This document shows, piece by piece, positions 1 through 7,084 of a DNA stretch of 39,150 nt (positions are counted from its first letter, which is position 1; each line of letters starts with the position of its first letter). Both the position numbers and the translations under genes were made by a program. The stretch lies in contig JAFYNL010000060.1 in the NCBI GenBank assembly GCA_017548075.1, positions 1 through 39,150 of the forward strand. Direction: 5' to 3'. This DNA is from Bacteroidaceae bacterium. Its GTDB lineage: Bacteria > Bacteroidota > Bacteroidia > Bacteroidales > Bacteroidaceae. The notes under the pieces are model-generated. The model made no database searches, was not told the DNA's origin, and saw nothing but the letters and a program-made list of their open reading frames with translations.

Positions 1-771
1 ACTGCTAAGGTTCGCAACTTCACCAACTTCGGCATCTTCGTCGAGATTGAGGAAGGCGTTGACGGACTCATCCACATCAGCGACCTCAGCTGGACCAAGA
101 AGATCAAGCACCCCAGCGAGTTTACTCAGATTGGTGCTGAAATCGAGGTTTGCGTGCTCGAGATCGACAAGACCAACCGTCGTCTCTCTCTCGGTCACAA
201 GCAGCTCGAGGAGAATCCATGGGATGTATTCGAGACCGTCTTCACACAGGACAGCATCCACGAGGGTACAATCGTCGAGATGCTCGACAAGGGCGCAGTC
301 ATCCAGCTCGAGTATGGTGTTGAGGGCTTTGCTACTCCCAAACACCTCGTTAAGGAAGACGGCACTCAGGCTCAGAAGGGCGAGAAGCTGCAGTTCAAGG
401 TGATTGAGTTCAACAAGGACAGCAAGCGCATCATCCTCTCTCACAGCCGCATCTTCGAAGATGTACAGCGTGCAGAAGCTCGTGAGGCTCGTGAGGCCAA
501 GAAGGCTACTCGCAAGGCCGCTCAGAAGGAAGAACCTGTAGTTCAGAACCAGGCTGCCAGCACCACTCTTGGCGACCTCGACGCTCTGGCTGAACTGAAG
601 GCTAAGATGAAGGCTGAGGAAAAGGCTGAAGCTAAGCCAAAGGCCAAGAAGGCTACAACCAAGAAGGCTGAAGCAAAGGCTGAAGAGCCCGTAGCAGAAG
701 AGCCAAAGGCAGAGGCTGAGCCCGTTGCTGAAGCAGAAGCTCAGGCCGAAGAGCCCAAAGCAGAGGAATAA
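1..771 (+). CDS. rpsA: 30S ribosomal protein S1, C-terminal part (5' end outside window)
   Basis: The reading frame is open from the first base and ends at TAA 769-771, giving about 256 residues. The first ~55 residues are most of an S1 (OB-fold) RNA-binding repeat, seen in VRNFTNFGIFVEIEEGVDGLI and HISDLSWTKK. A short linker with LSLGHKQL and NPW leads into a last, more diverged S1 repeat (about residues 78-150, ending SKRIILSHSR). The final ~95 residues are a low-complexity Lys/Ala/Glu/Pro tail, as often seen at the end of S1 in Bacteroidetes. S1 binds mRNA on the 30S subunit and helps initiation on leaders without strong Shine-Dalgarno sites. A rho-independent terminator follows directly. 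Identity is secure; only the N-terminal repeats are missing. Confidence 0.95.
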   Translation, partial: TAKVRNFTNFGIFVEIEEGVDGLIHISDLSWTKKIKHPSEFTQIGAEIEVCVLEIDKTNRRLSLGHKQLEENPWDVFETVFTQDSIHEGTIVEMLDKGAVIQLEYGVEGFATPKHLVKEDGTQAQKGEKLQFKVIEFNKDSKRIILSHSRIFEDVQRAEAREAREAKKATRKAAQKEEPVVQNQAASTTLGDLDALAELKAKMKAEEKAEAKPKAKKATTKKAEAKAEEPVAEEPKAEAEPVAEAEAQAEEPKAEE

Positions 772-796
772 TCAAATTCCAACAATGCAATGATAG

Positions 797-834
797 AGCC
801 CCGACCCCAATTAAGGGGTGGGGGCTTTTCTTTT
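797..834 (+). terminator. Rho-independent terminator of rpsA
   Basis: An inverted repeat AGCCCC-G-ACCCC (797-808) pairs with GGGGT-G-GGGGCT (815-826) around a short AT loop, and is followed by a T-rich run. It lies 25 bases after the rpsA stop and only about 12 bases before the GTG start of the next gene, so the next gene depends on read-through or on a promoter not recognised here. Confidence 0.9.
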
Positions 835-845
835 CAAAAACAAAC

Positions 846-1760
846 GTGGAACCATTTGAACTGAACATATTGGGTTGCGGCTCTGCAAAGCCCACCACTC
901 GCCACCAGCCAACTGCGCAAATCCTGAATGTGCGGGGCAAATACTTCATGCTCGATTGTGGCGAAGGAGCGCAGACAAGAATGCAACTGATGGGGCTTTC
1001 TATGGCTAACATCGGCCACATCTTCATCAGTCACAATCATGGCGACCACGTTTTCGGACTGCCTGGATTGATAGGCACGATGGACCTTCTTGGCCGAACT
1101 GCCGAGCTGCACATTCACGGCCCTCAGCAAGTGGGAGAACTGCTCCAGTTCCTCATGAGCACATATTATTCGGAGATTCAGTACGAAGTCCTTTTCCATC
1201 CCGTTGATGTGCGCAAGCACGACCTGATTTACGAGGACAGAAGTATCACCGTTCACAGCATTCCGCTGGAGCATCGTATTCCTTCTGTCGGCTATCTTTT
1301 CAGGGAGAAACCGCGTTTGCCACACATTAAAAGGGAGCTGATTGATGCTTACCAAATCCCTGTAAGTCAGATAAATAACATCAAGGCTGGAGCTTCGTGG
1401 ACCACAGAAGACGGAACCGTCATTCCTCACGAACGCCTGACCTATCCCGCAGCACCTTCCCGCTCTTATGCCTATTGCTCGGATACCGTCTATCTGCCCG
1501 AGCTGAAGGAGATTGTGAAAGGTGTCAACCTGCTTTATCACGAAGCAACTTACCTCCACGAGAGAGCTTTGAGGGCAGAGCAAACCCGTCACTCAACAGC
1601 CCTTCAAGCCGCCACTTTGGCAAGAGATGCTGAGGTGGGGCAGCTTTGTATCGGTCATTTCAGCGCCAGCATCAAGTCCGAAGCTGACCTCCTAAAAGAG
1701 GCTCAAAGCATCTTCCCCAACACCATTCTCGCTAACGAAGGCCTCGTCGTCAAAATATAA
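846..1760 (+). CDS. rnz: Ribonuclease Z (tRNA 3' processing endonuclease)
   Basis: This 304-residue metallo-beta-lactamase-fold protein has the usual length of short-form RNase Z. The N-terminus LNILGCGSAKPTTRHQPTAQ and the DCGEGAQTR block are typical of the family. The zinc-binding HNHGDH motif is present in SHNHGDHVFGLPGL, with further ligands expected at YCSDT, HEATY and GHFSASI. The enzyme cleaves tRNA precursors after the discriminator base, which matters for tRNAs lacking an encoded CCA such as the tRNA-Asp in this window. The start is taken as GTG 846: the N-terminal family motif begins right after it and no ATG is available before it. It sits immediately behind the rpsA terminator. 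Confidence 0.93.
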   Translation: MEPFELNILGCGSAKPTTRHQPTAQILNVRGKYFMLDCGEGAQTRMQLMGLSMANIGHIFISHNHGDHVFGLPGLIGTMDLLGRTAELHIHGPQQVGELLQFLMSTYYSEIQYEVLFHPVDVRKHDLIYEDRSITVHSIPLEHRIPSVGYLFREKPRLPHIKRELIDAYQIPVSQINNIKAGASWTTEDGTVIPHERLTYPAAPSRSYAYCSDTVYLPELKEIVKGVNLLYHEATYLHERALRAEQTRHSTALQAATLARDAEVGQLCIGHFSASIKSEADLLKEAQSIFPNTILANEGLVVKI

Positions 1761-1777
1761 CACTAAGGTCGTCGCCC

Positions 1778-1863
1778 AACAACCCTAGTTACGTTTGCCT
1801 TTTTAACGTGTTAAGTTTGCAAATTTAACGTGTGTCGTTTGACAACTTAACTGGTGTAGTTTT
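1778..1863. repeat. Intergenic repeat with inverted ends, copy A
   Basis: The left end AACAACCCTAGTTACG (1778-1793) is an imperfect inverted copy of the right end TTAACTGGTGTAGTT (1847-1861); about 11 of 14 positions match after reverse complementing. Between them are units of the form TAACGTGTTAAG and TTTGCAAA at a spacing of about 20-23 bases. A 24-base string at 1776-1799 is identical to 29380-29403. It fills most of the gap between the RNase Z gene and the promoter of the next gene. Confidence 0.7.
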
Positions 1864-1894
1864 GTGAGATTAAAAGAAAAATTCTGTTTTTCTT

Positions 1895-1925
1895 TTTGTT
1901 TTGTCCCCACTTATTCGTAACTTTG
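1895..1925 (+). promoter_or_regulatory. Bacteroidetes-type promoter for the 1944-7035 gene run
   Basis: TTTG at 1895-1898, a 19-base spacer and TAACTTTG at 1918-1925 match the Bacteroidetes -33/-7 consensus exactly. The expected transcription start is about 12 bases before the ATG at 1944, giving a very short leader. Confidence 0.75.
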
Positions 1926-1943
1926 CACTAAATTAACCGTATT

Positions 1944-3182
1944 ATGGACATGAAACACATAGCTAAATCCATATTTGCTTGCGTTTTCTTGCAGGCTTTT
2001 ATGCTCTTTGCGGGCACTAATTCTGCGTCTGCTCAGGCGCTTTATACCAATCCAGACACCATTCAGAAGTACCTGAAGGACAGAATTGCCGAGACAAAGG
2101 AGCAGTTGAGGGCTACTCGAACTCAATTGAAAGAGGAAGAGAAGACGCTTCGTACGCTCAATCGCGACCTCGAAAAGTCTCGTACTCAGGCACAGAGAGA
2201 TAAGGTGAAACTGAAGGAGGCAAAGCGCAACGGAAAGTACTATCAGGTGAAACCTTACATCCCAGAAGAGCTTCAGGGCGACGTAGAGGCCAAGATTAAA
2301 GCGGCGAAAGAAGCAAAGGCAGCTAAGGAGCGGGAAATCAAGCAGAAAGAAGCTGACAAGAAAGCTGAGGCAAAGGCTGCAAAGGCTGCGAAGAAAGAGG
2401 CTGAACAGCAGGAGAAAGACCAGCTGAAGGCTTCGGCAAGAAGTCAGGCAAAGCGTGCTCGAGAGAAGAAGGCAGAGACGAAAGCTAATAAAAAAGAGCA
2501 AGAGGAGGCAGCTAAACAAGAGGAAAAAGCTTTGAAAGAAGGCGCAAAGGCTGTGGGAGATGCAGTAGATGGAAAAGTTCCTGCTCCTCAAGATGCCGAC
2601 AAAGCTGATGGCAAAGTTGATGGCAAAGCCGAAGGCAAGGCTCCTGAAAAACCAAATGGCAAAGCCGAAAGCAAAGCTCCTGAAAAACCAGATGGCAATG
2701 CTAAGGATGGCGCGAAGAATGGTAAAAACGAGAATAGCTCTTCCGCTAAGGGCAAAACTTCCGAAGGAAAGGGCAAGGAAACTCCTTCTGCTAAAGGAAA
2801 AGGCAAACCCGAGAAGTCGGAAAGCGCTTTAGAAAAGGAAGCATACGAAAAGGCTGAGAAAGAAGCCGAAAAGAATGCTGAGAAAGAAGAAAAAGAGAAG
2901 GAGAAAGCTATAAAAGCAGCTGTAAAGGATGCTGAAAAGGCCGCCAAAGAGGCTGAACAACGCGCTAAGGAATCTGAAGCCAAAGCGAAGGCAAAAGTCA
3001 AAGAAACTGAGCAGGAAGCTGAAGAGGTAGAGGCAGAAGAGGTTGAAGTCGAGGAAGTTGAAGCCGAAGAAGAGGAAGCAAAGCCCAAGCGCAAGTACTC
3101 AGTCCGCACTCAGCGACAAAAAGCTGCAAAAAAGGATAAGGAAGAAGAAACTGAAGATAAGAACGAAGATAAATCTGAATAA
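1944..3182 (+). CDS. Exported Lys/Ala/Glu-rich coiled-coil protein, function unknown
   Basis: The 412-residue product begins with a signal peptide (basic start, hydrophobic core FACVFLQAFMLFAG, likely cleavage near SASA-QA). It continues with a charged, heptad-like helical region (about residues 40-110, DRIAETKEQLRATRTQLKEEE). The rest is low complexity: Lys/Ala/Glu blocks, a Gly/Lys/Pro stretch with a 12-residue repeat encoded at 2622-2693, and a very acidic EVEAEEVEVEEVEAEEEEA segment before a basic end. No enzymatic motif is visible. The composition suggests a periplasmic or surface scaffold, but that is a guess. It is the first gene of the + strand run, behind a consensus promoter, and is followed after three bases by the CBM9-like gene. 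ATG 1944 is used; ATG 1950 is equally possible. Confidence 0.75.
   Translation: MDMKHIAKSIFACVFLQAFMLFAGTNSASAQALYTNPDTIQKYLKDRIAETKEQLRATRTQLKEEEKTLRTLNRDLEKSRTQAQRDKVKLKEAKRNGKYYQVKPYIPEELQGDVEAKIKAAKEAKAAKEREIKQKEADKKAEAKAAKAAKKEAEQQEKDQLKASARSQAKRAREKKAETKANKKEQEEAAKQEEKALKEGAKAVGDAVDGKVPAPQDADKADGKVDGKAEGKAPEKPNGKAESKAPEKPDGNAKDGAKNGKNENSSSAKGKTSEGKGKETPSAKGKGKPEKSESALEKEAYEKAEKEAEKNAEKEEKEKEKAIKAAVKDAEKAAKEAEQRAKESEAKAKAKVKETEQEAEEVEAEEVEVEEVEAEEEEAKPKRKYSVRTQRQKAAKKDKEEETEDKNEDKSE
2622..2693 (+). repeat. 36-bp in-frame tandem duplication inside the Lys/Ala/Glu-rich gene
   Basis: Two adjacent 36-base copies (2622-2657 and 2658-2693) encode GKAEGKAPEKPN and GKAESKAPEKPD. The repeat keeps the reading frame and probably varies in copy number between strains. 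Confidence 0.8.
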
Positions 3183-3185
3183 ACT

Positions 3186-3842
3186 ATGCAGACTCTCATC
3201 ATTCCAAACCTGAATCAGAAGGTTGCATCTGCATCCGGAATCCCTGCAATCCTGCAGGCTGCGGGTGTTCCCTACAATCATATTACGCACGTAAACTGGC
3301 CTGAAGGCTATCCCTACAAACCCAAAGTGGAGTTCGCTGCTGCTCATACTGGCGATGCTCTCTTGCTTCACTATCGTGTTGAGGAACAGAGCGTTAGAGC
3401 TGTGGCTAAGCAAGATCACGAACACATTTGGGAAGATTCCTGTGTGGAATTCTTCGTGATGCCTGTTGAAACAGATGGTCTGTATTACAATATTGAATGT
3501 AATTGCACAGGCAAGTTGATTGTGGCAGTAGGAGAGGGTCGCGATGGTCGCAAACCTGCTCCAGCAGAGGTGATGCGGAAGATTGACCGTTGGTCTTCGC
3601 TTGGCACAGAACCTTTCGACACTCGAGAGGAGCCTACCAAGTGGGAAGTCGCTCTTCGTTTGCCTCTCAAAACGTTCTTCCAACATAAAATCGGTAGCCT
3701 CGAAGGCCTTTCGGCAAAGGGAAACGTCTATAAGTGCGGAGATAATTTGCCAGTTCCTCACTTCATCAGTTGGAACCCAATACATACAGCAACTCCCGAC
3801 TTCCATCGTCCTGAGTTCTTCGGCCAAATCTTATTCGTATGA
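3186..3842 (+). CDS. CBM9-like (carbohydrate-binding family 9-like) protein
   Basis: The 218-residue protein resembles the Bacteroidetes carbohydrate-binding family 9-like group, a beta-sandwich related to CBM9/DOMON domains. Supporting patterns are VEFAAAHTGDALLLHYRVEE, the conserved block HIWEDSCVEFFV, YYNIECNCTGKL, KWEVALRLPL and the C-terminal FISWNPIHTATPDFHRPEFFG. No signal peptide is visible, so it appears cytoplasmic or exported by another route. Its ligand cannot be told from sequence. It lies between the exported coiled-coil protein and the CDP-alcohol enzyme; its TGA stop overlaps the next ATG (ATGA at 3839-3842), which points to translational coupling with the lipid-type enzyme downstream. 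Confidence 0.75.
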   Translation: MQTLIIPNLNQKVASASGIPAILQAAGVPYNHITHVNWPEGYPYKPKVEFAAAHTGDALLLHYRVEEQSVRAVAKQDHEHIWEDSCVEFFVMPVETDGLYYNIECNCTGKLIVAVGEGRDGRKPAPAEVMRKIDRWSSLGTEPFDTREEPTKWEVALRLPLKTFFQHKIGSLEGLSAKGNVYKCGDNLPVPHFISWNPIHTATPDFHRPEFFGQILFV

Positions 3843-4741
3843 GTCTAAGGGAACGTGTGCTTGCCACAATGAAGTCGCGAGATATAGAGGGCAACTTCGA
3901 ACTCTATGTCACTCGCACCCCAGGCTATCTGTGGGCGCTCTTCTTCCGTTGGCTGCATGTTCATCCTATTGTCGTCACTTTGCTGAGCATCGTTATCGGA
4001 GTGTCTTCTGCATACTTCTTTGCTTTCGACGACCTCCGTTACAACCTCATCGGCATGCTGCTTCTCATTTGGGCAAACTGGTACGATTGTGCCGACGGAC
4101 AACTGGCTCGCATGACCGGAAAGACGACACTTGTGGGACGAGTGCTCGATGGCTTTGGCGGCGAGCTTTGGTTCATCTGCATCTACATCGGAATTGCCAT
4201 TCGTCTCTATCCCACTTGGGGCATATGGATTTTCCTCATCATCCTTTGGGCAGGCTTCTATTGCCATTCGCGTCAATGCGGAATTGCCGATTATTATCGC
4301 AACATCCACCTTTGGGTGACGCTTGGGGAGAAGGGTAGTGAGCTGGATACAAGCATCGAGCAACAAAGGCGATTCGAGAGTCTCTCTTGGAACAAAAAGG
4401 AGTGGTTTGAGAAGTTCTACCTCTTCTTTTATGTAAGGTATATGCGCACACAGGAGCGTCAAACACCTGAATTCCAGTTGCTTCGTCCTTTGATAGAGAA
4501 GCTTCCGATGGATGATCCCATTCGACAGGAGTTCCGAGAGAAGAGTCGGCCTTTGATGCCGCTTTGCAACATCTTGACCTTCGACACTCGAGTCGGAGTG
4601 CTCTTCCTCTCAATGCTTATCGGACTTCCTTGGATTTACTTTATCTTCGAGATGACTGTGCTCGAGGCCTTGCGACTCTATACGCTTCATCGTCACGAAG
4701 CCTTCTGCCATAAGTTACACCAAAAGCTGTGTGCAATATGA
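3839..4741 (+). CDS. CDP-alcohol phosphatidyltransferase family membrane enzyme, atypical active site
   Basis: The 300-residue membrane protein has hydrophobic segments at about residues 28-65, 73-80, 105-145 and 245-275, split by a soluble charged insert (about 150-240). The family signature D-x2-DG-x2-AR-x8-G-x3-D-x3-D is seen as D83 CA D86 G87 QL A90 R91, then G100 and D104. The last position, normally the fourth Asp, is Gly108 followed by Glu109 (GRVLDGFGGELW). The family moves an alcohol phosphate from a CDP-alcohol, or a phosphatidyl group from CDP-diacylglycerol, and needs the Asp cluster for divalent metal and catalysis. The gene overlaps both neighbours by ATGA; the cytidylyltransferase downstream is a natural source of a CDP-alcohol substrate. 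The product cannot be named from sequence. Confidence 0.8.
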   Translation: MSLRERVLATMKSRDIEGNFELYVTRTPGYLWALFFRWLHVHPIVVTLLSIVIGVSSAYFFAFDDLRYNLIGMLLLIWANWYDCADGQLARMTGKTTLVGRVLDGFGGELWFICIYIGIAIRLYPTWGIWIFLIILWAGFYCHSRQCGIADYYRNIHLWVTLGEKGSELDTSIEQQRRFESLSWNKKEWFEKFYLFFYVRYMRTQERQTPEFQLLRPLIEKLPMDDPIRQEFREKSRPLMPLCNILTFDTRVGVLFLSMLIGLPWIYFIFEMTVLEALRLYTLHRHEAFCHKLHQKLCAI

Positions 4742-5451
4742 AACAGAGTCACAACATAGCCCTGATTCTTGCAGGTGGAACTGGCGAAAGAATGCATGCA
4801 GTCGTCCCCAAGCAGTTTATGGAGATTGACGGCGAAACGGTCTTGTTGCACACTTTGAAAGCTTTCCAGCAACATCCGCTCATCCACGAAATCTACGTCG
4901 TTTGCACACCAGAATGGGAAGGCTTTGTTCGAGGTGAAGCAGAGCTTGGCGGAATCGATAAACTCAGCGGCATTGTGCAGGCAGGAGAGAGCTGTTACGA
5001 GTCAGCTTGTAATGGAATCAATCATCTTTCCGAGGTGGTCAAAGAGTCTAATACGATTGTGCTTGTGCACGATGCAGTACGGCCTCTCGTCACTCAGGAC
5101 ATCATCAGTCGCAACATTGCAGTTTGTCTGACTCACGGCAACGCAATTACTTCTCTTCCCAGCCACGAAGCCTATCTCAAGACTTCCGATGGAAACACTT
5201 CCGATGGTTTTGTGCCTCGTGAAGGTCTGATGCGTGCTCAAACGCCTCACACATTTCCTCTTGCAACACTTCGTCAGATGTTGAAACAGGCTGAGGAACA
5301 AGGCATTAAGGAGTCGCAGTCCATCTTCACACTTGCAGGCGAACTCGGTATTTCACCTCTTCATATTGCTCTTGGCGACTTGCGCAACTTCAAGATAACG
5401 GAGCAATCCGACATCCTTTTCTATCGAGCTTTAAAGACGCTTGAAGAATGA
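4738..5451 (+). CDS. IspD/TarI-like CTP:sugar-alcohol-phosphate cytidylyltransferase
   Basis: The protein of about 237 residues has the nucleotidyltransferase motif LAGGTGERMHAVVPKQF (residues 11-27), a metal-binding Asp in HDAVRPLV (D112), the REGLMRAQTPHTF block and NFKIT near the end (K219). IspD makes CDP-methylerythritol in the MEP pathway; TarI makes CDP-ribitol. The region usually reading TDD/TDE before the last helices is replaced by KESQSIFTLAGELG, and the usual PEDL after KIT reads QSDIL, so it is diverged from housekeeping IspD. ATG 4738 is chosen because it overlaps the upstream stop as ATGA; a GTG at 4729 is the alternative. The coupled CDP-alcohol transferase suggests the pair builds a polar lipid or polyol-phosphate product. 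A housekeeping IspD role remains possible. Confidence 0.8.
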   Translation: MKQSHNIALILAGGTGERMHAVVPKQFMEIDGETVLLHTLKAFQQHPLIHEIYVVCTPEWEGFVRGEAELGGIDKLSGIVQAGESCYESACNGINHLSEVVKESNTIVLVHDAVRPLVTQDIISRNIAVCLTHGNAITSLPSHEAYLKTSDGNTSDGFVPREGLMRAQTPHTFPLATLRQMLKQAEEQGIKESQSIFTLAGELGISPLHIALGDLRNFKITEQSDILFYRALKTLEE

Positions 5452-6188
5452 TTTACTACTTCTCAGGAACAGGAAACAGCCTCTATGTCGCTCGGCATTT
5501 GGCTGATTTGTTAGGCGAAAAGCTTAGTCCGATGACTTTGCCTTATTCTACTGACGACGAGGTTGTTGGTCTCGTCTTTCCCGTTTATGGATGGGGCATT
5601 CCGAATGTTGTAGATGCTTTCGTTCGCAAGCATTTGGGCTCGTGCTCCTACCTTTATGCTGTGATGACTTGTGGCGATGATATGGGCTATACGGATAAGG
5701 TTCTGGAGAAAGCTATGGGCAGGAAGCTCGATGCGGCTTTCTCAGTTCTGATGCCTGATGTCTATGTCTGTTTACCAGGCTTCGATGTCGATAGCAAAGA
5801 AGAGTGTAAAGAGAAGTTCGAGCAGGAAGAAATCTCTGTAAAGGAGATTGCGGAATGCGTAAAAGAAAGGAAGAAAGTTCGTCAGTTGAAACGAGGTCCT
5901 TTCCCTTGGACGAAGACTTATATACTGCGACCTTTGTTCAATCGTTTCTTGCTGACTGACAAATACTTCCATGTGGACGCTTCAAGGTGTATTTCATGTG
6001 GAAGATGCCAGAAGAATTGTCCTGTTGGTAACATCCTGATAGTGGATAATGTTCCTCAGTGGCAGTCGCATTGTGCGGGTTGTTTGGCTTGCTATCATGC
6101 TTGCCCATATCACGCCATCAACTTCGGCAACCAAACTCAAAAGAAAGGACAGTATAACCTTTTACAAGTGAAAAATGAAGTAATGTAA
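5448..6188 (+). CDS. EFR1-type flavodoxin-ferredoxin fusion protein
   Basis: The 246-residue redox protein has an N-terminal flavodoxin-like domain (about residues 1-150) with the FMN-phosphate loop FSGTGNSLYVA right at the start. A C-terminal ferredoxin module carries two 4Fe-4S motifs: C181xxC184xxC187xxxC191P and C209xxC212xxC215xxxC219P. Such proteins shuttle electrons between ferredoxin-type clusters and flavin; the partner is not evident. The start overlaps the cytidylyltransferase stop as ATGA. If the upstream enzyme were IspD, a link to the iron-sulphur enzymes IspG/IspH of the same pathway would be conceivable, but this is speculation. Confidence 0.88.
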   Translation: MIYYFSGTGNSLYVARHLADLLGEKLSPMTLPYSTDDEVVGLVFPVYGWGIPNVVDAFVRKHLGSCSYLYAVMTCGDDMGYTDKVLEKAMGRKLDAAFSVLMPDVYVCLPGFDVDSKEECKEKFEQEEISVKEIAECVKERKKVRQLKRGPFPWTKTYILRPLFNRFLLTDKYFHVDASRCISCGRCQKNCPVGNILIVDNVPQWQSHCAGCLACYHACPYHAINFGNQTQKKGQYNLLQVKNEVM

Positions 6189-6198
6189 TAATAAAATC

Positions 6199-7035
6199 AT
6201 GAAGAATAATAAACTCCTGAAAACTCTATTACCATTAGTCGTTCTTGCTATTCTGCTTTTTGCACAGAAGTTCCTTAACTCTTCCGACAAAGCAGAGGAG
6301 AATGTGCCTGCTTTGACTTCAAGTCCTTTGCCAGAGTCAGTTCAAGATCTCAGCCTGCCTGTTGCTCCCCCTTCCAAATCTGACATTTTAATAGAGCACG
6401 AAGGCTTCGCATTGCTATACGACACAAAGACTTTGTGTCCTCGCTGGGTAGCTTGGGAACTGACGGCTGAGGAAACTCGTGGTAAAGTATCGCGACAGAA
6501 TATCGATTTCAAGGAAGATGAGTCTGTGCCAAAGCAGTATCAAGTCGCTTCGTGGGACTATAATGGCGGTGGTTACGGAAGAGGCCACATGTGTCCTGCA
6601 GGCGATATGAAATGGAGTCAGGAAGCTATGCAGGATTGTCACTATATGACCAACATCTGTCCGCAAACTGCTGAGTTGAACAAGACTTGGTGGGAGCATT
6701 TGGAGCGTGCTTGTCGTCAGTGGGCAAGGCAAGAAGGCGCTGTGCAGATAGTCTGTGGTCCTATCTTCTCCGAGAATCCGAAACATTTCGGCAAGAAGCA
6801 CAGAATGTCTGTCCCGAGAGCATTTTATAAGGTCGTTCTCTCGCTCAAAAAGGGAAAGGAAAAGGCAATCGGCTTCTATTACACAAACGACAATGCCATT
6901 CAACCAATGGAAGATGCAGTTCGAAGCGTCGATGATATAGAGCGTCTGACCGGCATAGATTTTTTCTCCAGCCTGCCTGATGAACAGGAAGACCGCCTCG
7001 AAGCAATGACCGACCTTAGAGTCTGGGACAAATAA
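6199..7035 (+). CDS. Membrane-anchored DNA/RNA non-specific endonuclease (NUC1 family)
   Basis: The 278-residue protein starts with a basic patch and a hydrophobic helix (about residues 9-25) acting as signal anchor or uncleaved signal. A Ser/Pro-rich linker (about 28-60) precedes the NUC1 betabetaalpha-metal domain. The catalytic block is GYGRGHMCPAGDMKWS with His130, and the Mg-binding Asn is N161 in AELNKTWWEHLE, 31 residues later as in the Serratia nuclease. The usual DRGH reads GRGH (Gly127), a change near but not at the general-base His. The product should hydrolyse DNA and RNA outside the cytoplasm, for nutrient scavenging or defence against foreign DNA. It lies 10 bases after the ferredoxin gene and is probably cotranscribed. 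Confidence 0.88.
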   Translation: MKNNKLLKTLLPLVVLAILLFAQKFLNSSDKAEENVPALTSSPLPESVQDLSLPVAPPSKSDILIEHEGFALLYDTKTLCPRWVAWELTAEETRGKVSRQNIDFKEDESVPKQYQVASWDYNGGGYGRGHMCPAGDMKWSQEAMQDCHYMTNICPQTAELNKTWWEHLERACRQWARQEGAVQIVCGPIFSENPKHFGKKHRMSVPRAFYKVVLSLKKGKEKAIGFYYTNDNAIQPMEDAVRSVDDIERLTGIDFFSSLPDEQEDRLEAMTDLRVWDK

Positions 7036-7084
7036 CCTTAGTTAAGTTATTGTAATTTCGCAGTTTTAATAAATACCAATCAAT

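Noticed and set aside
2588-3109. Ser/Ala-rich open frame on the - strand opposite the Lys/Glu-rich gene
   Set aside because: It mirrors the repetitive Lys/Ala/Glu codons of the + strand gene; composition is an artefact and there is no start signal.
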